A DNA stretch of 34,367 nt. Origin: a virus. A model generated the notes under the pieces. That model was not told the origin of the DNA. It saw only the letters and a list, made by a program, of their open reading frames with translations, and searched no databases. Made by a program: the position numbers and the translations under genes. This document shows, piece by piece, positions 29,728 through 34,367 of the stretch. The stretch is taken from IMG/VR virus record IMGVR_UViG_3300010392_003162, positions 1-34,367 of that record. One strand, given 5' to 3'. How positions within the stretch are numbered: the stretch's first letter is position 1; each line of letters begins with the position of its first letter.

Positions 29728-30281
29728 CAGATACGCTTTTAGTGATGTTAAGTGAAATTCCTCCAATTATGAGAAGTGATATTTTACTAAATGAGTTATA
29801 TAAATCAATAGATCAAGTTTTAAGTACCTTAGATTCAAGAATTGATGTTGTCTTTAATGAAAGATTTGTGGATCATGCTACTGGACTTGGATTAGTATAT
29901 CTTGAAGAGCGATTAGGAATAACAACTGATTTAAACAAACCATTGGTTCAAAGGAGATCACTTATAAAAGCTAGGTTGAAGGTTAAAGGAAAAATTAATC
30001 TAGCTAAGATAGATAATATTTGTGATTCATGGATTAATGGCCAAGTAGATACATCGATATCGGGCAATACGATAAATGTTAAATTTGTAAGTGTTGGTGG
30101 TATTCCTCAAGGAGTTTCGGATTTAGAAAAAACCCTTCTAGAGATTATACCATCACATCTTAAAATAAACTGGCAATACTCGTTTATGACTTGGGATATG
30201 TTTGAATCTCATAATTGGACATATGATGAGTTTGAATCTCAAAATCTAAATTGGGATGAACTAGAGAAGTTTGTTTCATAG
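29724..30281 (+). CDS. DUF2313 baseplate protein (XkdU-like)
   Basis: A 185-residue protein of the XkdU/YmfQ (DUF2313) type: a helical start (LNELYKSIDQVLSTLDSRIDVV), GLVYLEERLGI, LVQRRSLIKARLKVKGKINLAKI, and the end with aromatic repeats (WDMFESHNWTYDEFESQNLNWDELE). It links wedge and fibre. It overlaps the baseplate J gene (ATGA). Confidence 0.85.
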   Translation: MTDTLLVMLSEIPPIMRSDILLNELYKSIDQVLSTLDSRIDVVFNERFVDHATGLGLVYLEERLGITTDLNKPLVQRRSLIKARLKVKGKINLAKIDNICDSWINGQVDTSISGNTINVKFVSVGGIPQGVSDLEKTLLEIIPSHLKINWQYSFMTWDMFESHNWTYDEFESQNLNWDELEKFVS

Positions 30282-30295
30282 AAAGGATGTGAATA

Positions 30296-32038
30296 ATGGG
30301 AAGTACAAATAAAACTACCAAGATTGGATTAAATCAATATATTGGTTCTGATTATCCCAAACGAGAAGATTATAATCTTGATATGAGTATAATCGATGCA
30401 GTTTTAAAGCAGTTAGATGAACCGATTATACCAATCTATAATGGGCGAGAGTTAATTATTACTGCTAGCTCTGTACTTAAAACAATAAAGTTGAAGATTG
30501 ATCAAAATGTAACTGGTGGAGCAATCACTATAAAGAAAAATGGTGAGGTTGCAAAATCTTTGTTATTACCAAACGGTGATCCAGTCATAGAGTTGTTAAT
30601 TGAAACAACTTTTTATCTAGTTGTTGAGGAAACCGAGGCTTTTATCTTAGCCCCTACAGGGGCTAAATTAATTGGGAATGCTCCACCTCAATATGTATTG
30701 TCGGGATATGGCTACATGAATGCTGAAGGTGAACAGGTTGGTACAATGTCTAATAAGACAGGAACAGTTGTTCAAGGCACTTGGGTTAATGGGGACAGAA
30801 ATAATGAAGTAGAAGTATTCGTACCCACTGGATTTTATCCAGGAGGGGAACAGAACCTAACAATGTTAGAAGTAAATTTAATATCTGCCAATATCAAAGC
30901 AGGGGCTAAAATATTTAACGTAGTAGGAAAGTCTACTGTTGTGGATACAGAAGATGGATTTATAGATAATACTAGCAGAATTGTATCTGGCTTTGCTGGA
31001 TATGCAGATGGCGTTAGGTATCAAGGGACGCTTAAAAATAATTGGGACGGTGACCATCCAGCTTCCACGCTAGTCAGCAGTGGAAATCACGTGTATTTAA
31101 CCATACCGGAAAATGCTAGGTATTCACCTTCAGCTAGAATAAGGGGTTATGATGCTGACTTTGACGCAGCAAACATCAAAGACAAAGTTAGTATATTTGG
31201 AAAGACTGGTACTTTCACATCAGATGCAGACGCGGATGGTGGTAGTATTATGGCTGGAAAAACCGCGTATGTTAAGGGGGCTAAAGTCACTGGTACTATG
31301 CTAAAGAGAGTAAGCGGTGATTATGCGGCAGATTACGTCGCAAAAGTAGGTAACACATTGAAATTAGGTATACCGGACTCGGGTTACTATAATGATGCTG
31401 TTAGAATACAAGCTGTTGATAATGATTGGATTGAATCTAATATAAAAAAAGATGTTAACATATTCGGCAAGCTAGGGACATACAATCCTAGTCATATAGA
31501 GTCTGTTCAATTTATGAATGAACAAGCAGTTTCATCCCCAACTTATCGCTTGAAAAATATACCTGTACCAGTTGACCCTACACGGTCAATTGTTGAAGCT
31601 ACTTGGAGGTCAGCCGCAAATGGCACTGCATTTGTAAACGGAATTACTTCTACTGTTTCGTTTCATGATATGGTAGGTGATAAAGTTTCATGTCATTATT
31701 TATATAATGAATCAGAGTACCCCATCTTTGATATAACGGTTACTCAATATAGAGCAGATGCAGTAAGGCGTAAGCAAGATAAAGAAGTCACTTTTTCTGC
31801 GGGAGAAACTAATAAAGTTAATAAACAATTTACGATACCAATTACAGCTTTATATGATATTGAAAAAACAAAGTTAGTATTAACTTGGAGATTGTCAGAT
31901 GGCTCAGCATATACAGTAGGTTTAACTCAAATGAAGTATCATTTAACCACTAATAGTATTATTGTCAATGTGGGTTCAACTGGTGGGTCGACTTTAGATG
32001 AGTACATATTTAATGTTCAAATAGTTGAATTTTGGTAG
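30296..32038 (+). CDS. Tail fibre / receptor-binding protein with duplicated module
   Basis: A 580-residue tail fibre. Residues 1-25 hold the attachment start common to PBSX-type fibres (TKIGLNQYIGSDYPKREDYNLDM). The middle repeats one module twice, around 31080-31220 and 31348-31490: G-N-x-x-x-L-x-I-P, then a YS/YY-x-x-A-x-x-I segment and NIK-x-x-V-x-IFGK-x-GT. The C-terminal 200 residues are beta-rich and would contact the host surface. Codons here are less A/T-biased than in neighbouring genes, pointing to exchange of host-range parts. No separate fibre chaperone is recognised. Confidence 0.82.
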   Translation: MGSTNKTTKIGLNQYIGSDYPKREDYNLDMSIIDAVLKQLDEPIIPIYNGRELIITASSVLKTIKLKIDQNVTGGAITIKKNGEVAKSLLLPNGDPVIELLIETTFYLVVEETEAFILAPTGAKLIGNAPPQYVLSGYGYMNAEGEQVGTMSNKTGTVVQGTWVNGDRNNEVEVFVPTGFYPGGEQNLTMLEVNLISANIKAGAKIFNVVGKSTVVDTEDGFIDNTSRIVSGFAGYADGVRYQGTLKNNWDGDHPASTLVSSGNHVYLTIPENARYSPSARIRGYDADFDAANIKDKVSIFGKTGTFTSDADADGGSIMAGKTAYVKGAKVTGTMLKRVSGDYAADYVAKVGNTLKLGIPDSGYYNDAVRIQAVDNDWIESNIKKDVNIFGKLGTYNPSHIESVQFMNEQAVSSPTYRLKNIPVPVDPTRSIVEATWRSAANGTAFVNGITSTVSFHDMVGDKVSCHYLYNESEYPIFDITVTQYRADAVRRKQDKEVTFSAGETNKVNKQFTIPITALYDIEKTKLVLTWRLSDGSAYTVGLTQMKYHLTTNSIIVNVGSTGGSTLDEYIFNVQIVEFW

Positions 32039-32059
32039 AAAGGAAAGTGTGATACGAAT

Positions 32060-32476
32060 ATGAAAAGAATAATAACAGTAAATGAATATGGTAAAGTTAT
32101 TTCAATTGAGTATACTGCTGATGAGAGTTTTGAGTTAACAAGTAATCAGTTCATTTGTGATATAGCAAAGATAGGTCAATTAAGAACTCAAGATGGTAAT
32201 TATGAGAATGACCCGAAAGCCGAGATAGTGAATAAGTTCGGAAGAGCATTTCGTAATAAAAAAGAAGCATATGAAGAATTTATAGAAGCAGAAAAAATGC
32301 TTGGCGTTGATAGTGCAGAAGCTGTGGCAGCTAAAGAAGCATATTTGAGAATCTCGACAACGAATCCGGATAAAAGTAGATATGAGCTAGAACAAGAAGT
32401 TAAAACTACACCAAGTAAAATTAATGAAGCCAAAGATGAATTGATGCTTGAATTGATTGAAGGAGGTTTAATTTAG
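32060..32476 (+). CDS. Hypothetical protein in the XkdW position
   Basis: A 138-residue protein between fibre and XkdX, where PBSX has xkdW, but I see no clear sequence match. The first half is beta-like (IITVNEYGKVISIEYTAD), the second acidic and helical with an Ala-rich stretch (DSAEAVAAKEAY). It may help fibre assembly. The SD (AAAGGAAAG) is far from the ATG. Confidence 0.6.
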   Translation: MKRIITVNEYGKVISIEYTADESFELTSNQFICDIAKIGQLRTQDGNYENDPKAEIVNKFGRAFRNKKEAYEEFIEAEKMLGVDSAEAVAAKEAYLRISTTNPDKSRYELEQEVKTTPSKINEAKDELMLELIEGGLI

Positions 32477-32601
32477 TGAAAAGTTATGTTGAATCATTTA
32501 AAAGGTTATATAGATCAAAAAGGATTAATAAGAGCTTCTTAGACGCAAAGTTAAATGAAAAGAAAATAACTCAAGAAGAATATGACTACATCATTTTATA
32601 A
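32476..32601 (+). CDS. xkdX: XkdX-family protein
   Basis: A 41-residue protein with the XkdX pattern: a short helix with aromatic residues, then LDAKLNEKKITQEEYDYII, the K-I-T-x-E-E-Y end of the family. GTG start overlaps the previous stop (TAGTG), and GGAGG lies eight bases upstream. Function in PBSX is unknown; it always follows the fibre genes. Confidence 0.75.
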   Translation: MKSYVESFKRLYRSKRINKSFLDAKLNEKKITQEEYDYIIL

Positions 32602-32631
32602 TGGTGTATTTTTTTATTTAAGGTGGTGAAC

Positions 32632-32952
32632 ATGACAATAGAAGTTGCTTTAGTAATTTCGGTTATATCAGTTATGTTTGGTGTTTATCAAGGTCTTTCA
32701 AATTTAAAAAGAAATGAAAAGGCAGATACTAAAAGGGATGCATCTCAGTTAACAACAGTTATTGTGAAACTTGAGAGCATAAGCACCGGTATAACAAGAA
32801 TCGAAAATGAGATGTCTAGTATTAAAGAAGATGTCAAAGAAGATCATGAGCGATTGGTGAGGGTTGAAGAATCTTCGAAACAGGCTCATAAAAGGTTAAA
32901 CGAGTTGGAAAAAAGATTGCAAGGAGCAAGTTTTGAGGAGGTGACAAAATGA
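32632..32952 (+). CDS. Membrane-anchored coiled-coil lysis accessory (XhlA/holin-associated)
   Basis: A 106-residue protein with one N-terminal membrane helix (VALVISVISVMFGVYQGL, residues about 5-22) and a long coiled coil (IVKLESISTGITRIENEMSSIKEDVKEDHERLVRVEES). It lies directly before the endolysin like XhlA in PBSX, though XhlA has its helix at the C-terminus; the layout is closer to BhlA-type proteins. ATG 32632 is preceded by AAGGTGG; two GTG codons just before it belong to that site. It may be a holin or holin helper. Confidence 0.7.
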   Translation: MTIEVALVISVISVMFGVYQGLSNLKRNEKADTKRDASQLTTVIVKLESISTGITRIENEMSSIKEDVKEDHERLVRVEESSKQAHKRLNELEKRLQGASFEEVTK

Positions 32953-34367
32953 TTAAACCATTAACGATTATAGATGGTATTATCCAGGATAAGTCGATAG
33001 ACGGGATTCCTATCAAAGTACAAATAGTTAATCCTAGAGGTCTAAGAAATGTTAGGACGTTGATTCCTATGGATGATCCTATTGGTGGGACAATTCACAA
33101 TACTGGAAATAGTGCTGTATCTGCAGGTGATGAGATGCACGCTGACTGGCTTCAAAATGTAGAGAATGCAGATAGACTTTATATATCACCACATATATTC
33201 GTTGATCATGATTCAATTACATTAGTTATTCCACTTAATGAAGTTGGTTATCATGCCGGTGATGGTAAAGGTGATGGTAACTATAGAACAATTGGTATTG
33301 AGATTTGTGAGAACATCAATATTGAAAAAGCTGAAGAAAATGCTAAGAAATTATGTGCAGCATTAATGATGACATTTAAGAATTTTAAGCTATTCAAACA
33401 TCAAGATTGGTCGGGTAAATATTGTCCTCATATCATTCTTGATAGAAAGATTGGGTGGACTAGTTTTGTTAATGATGTAATGAGTTATGTAGAAAATGAA
33501 CTGATTAAACTGGTTTATACTCCTGATCAAAAGGAAAATATAATCATTTCGACATCAAAGCCTATGTCAATTGATGATCTTATTAAAGCTTTAGAAAGAA
33601 ATCAAATAGAAGCTTTAGAACCAAAAGTATATACAATTGCAGAATTACAAGAAACTCTGTATTACTTAGGTTATGATTGTGGTCCATTTGATAATTCTAA
33701 AGGACCAACAACTACTGCAGGCTTTAAAGCTTTTCAAAGACTTAATAGTTTAGATGATACTGGTAATATGGATCCAGAATCTATAAGAATCATGGAAGAG
33801 TTAAAGACTTCTGATTCAGAGTATAAAACATACTGGTTTAATGGTAGTGAGATTCATGTATTCTATGGCGACTTAGATAAATACGAACCTCATTTGAATC
33901 TAGGTCAATATGGTAAATATGAAGTTTTATCTGAATTAGATAATGAATATGTTGCAGCCATCAACGGACAATTCTTTGGTGGTGGACGAGAAGGCCTTGG
34001 CTTGTTAATAGCTAACGGTCTTTATTATTATGCTGGACATCATGAGAAGTTTGCAAACTGGATCCAAAACAAAGATGGCACTACTGAGATTAGAGATGTA
34101 GATAAATCTGAATATTGGAAGCTACAGTACAATGCTCATTTCGCTATTGGGACATCATGGCCATTAATCATAGAGGGTGAGTATGTAGATATAGTAGATT
34201 CTAGTATCAGTCATTTTGATGAAAGACATCCTAGATCAATATTAGCTCATTCTATGACTCATAATACTTTATGTTTGATAGCCATCGATGGAAGAAGAAG
34301 AGATTCGATAGGAATGACTGCAAATGAAACTCAAGAAGCGTTAATGTTCATTACAGAAATAACAGAA
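32949..34367 (+). CDS. Modular endolysin, cut by the window end: amidase + PG-binding + phosphodiester glycosidase
   Basis: At least 473 residues, open at the window end. Residues about 40-185 are a zinc N-acetylmuramoyl-L-alanine amidase (Amidase_2, T7 lysozyme type) with ligands His50 (IHNTG), Cys159 and His161 (HQDWSGKYCPH). Residues about 228-283 match a PG_binding_1 repeat (AELQETLYYLGYDCGPFDNS, then TTAGFKAFQRLN). Residues about 333 to the end look like a NAGPA-type phosphodiester glycosidase: AAINGQFFGGG, GLLIANG, HFAIG, HPRS, CLIAIDGRRRDSIGMTANE. Amidase with peptidoglycan binding is standard for lysis; the third domain is unusual in an endolysin and may act on wall polymers. GGAGG lies before the ATG, which overlaps the preceding stop (ATGA). 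Confidence 0.88.
   Translation, partial: MIKPLTIIDGIIQDKSIDGIPIKVQIVNPRGLRNVRTLIPMDDPIGGTIHNTGNSAVSAGDEMHADWLQNVENADRLYISPHIFVDHDSITLVIPLNEVGYHAGDGKGDGNYRTIGIEICENINIEKAEENAKKLCAALMMTFKNFKLFKHQDWSGKYCPHIILDRKIGWTSFVNDVMSYVENELIKLVYTPDQKENIIISTSKPMSIDDLIKALERNQIEALEPKVYTIAELQETLYYLGYDCGPFDNSKGPTTTAGFKAFQRLNSLDDTGNMDPESIRIMEELKTSDSEYKTYWFNGSEIHVFYGDLDKYEPHLNLGQYGKYEVLSELDNEYVAAINGQFFGGGREGLGLLIANGLYYYAGHHEKFANWIQNKDGTTEIRDVDKSEYWKLQYNAHFAIGTSWPLIIEGEYVDIVDSSISHFDERHPRSILAHSMTHNTLCLIAIDGRRRDSIGMTANETQEALMFITEITE

Overview
The window is most of one temperate phage (prophage) genome from a low-G+C, cell-walled Firmicute (Bacillota). The A+T-rich sequence, the many GGAGG-type ribosome binding sites, the dense operons, the use of ATG/GTG/TTG starts with TGA as stop, the PBSX (Xkd)-like tail genes and a peptidoglycan amidase all support this. 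The phage would be a contractile-tailed myovirus with an HK97-type head and a PBSX-type tail. The left end is close to the integrase-side attachment junction. The right end cuts through the endolysin gene, so the right junction, and a holin if there is a separate one, lie outside.

Layout. 1-232: left flank with a terminator and likely integrase arm sites. 233-3434 (minus strand): lysogeny genes, namely tyrosine integrase, an ImmA/IrrE-type protease, a DnaQ-like exonuclease with a BRCT domain, and a short CI/ImmR-like repressor. A LexA (SOS) box covers the start of the protease-integrase transcript. 3435-3586: divergent switch region with 17-bp GTTGC-N7-GCAAC operators and a strong extended -10 promoter. 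3587-10666 (plus): early genes, namely Cro-like regulator, HTH-MazG-like fusion, excisionase-like protein, replication initiator with the origin built into its coding sequence, LexA DNA-binding domain without the protease half, SSB, a PcfK/AcrIIA9-like protein, a DUF3102 protein, a PcfJ-like protein and small zinc proteins, ending in a strong terminator. 10733-12911: an ArpU-like late regulator, small genes, a second stand-alone tyrosine recombinase domain and an HNH endonuclease.

12953-15667 holds two cargo genes where terminase would normally follow the HNH gene: a protein with three C-terminal membrane helices, and a KAP-family P-loop NTPase. The 108 bases between them look like a cos site. 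If that is right, the two genes sit at opposite ends of the linear virion DNA and become neighbours only when it circularises. This pair is the best candidate for an undescribed system, probably superinfection exclusion or anti-phage defence.

15672-22435: terminase small and large subunits, portal, prohead protease, capsid and four connector/neck/tail-terminator genes. 22435-32601: sheath, tube, tail assembly chaperone with a clear -1 frameshift signal (slippery A AAA AAC plus hairpin), tape measure, baseplate genes in the PBSX order (XkdP/Q/R/S/T/U-like), tail fibre and XkdX. 32632-34367: lysis, with a membrane-anchored coiled-coil protein and an endolysin that joins an amidase, a peptidoglycan-binding domain and a phosphodiester-glycosidase domain.

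How it fits together: in the lysogen the short repressor holds the divergent switch through its operators. DNA damage should release LexA from the protease-integrase promoter, and the protease would then inactivate the repressor. Early genes replicate the genome from the origin inside the initiator gene, the ArpU-like factor turns on late genes, and the HNH/terminase pair packages the DNA at cos. All functions are read from sequence by eye; no database search was run.
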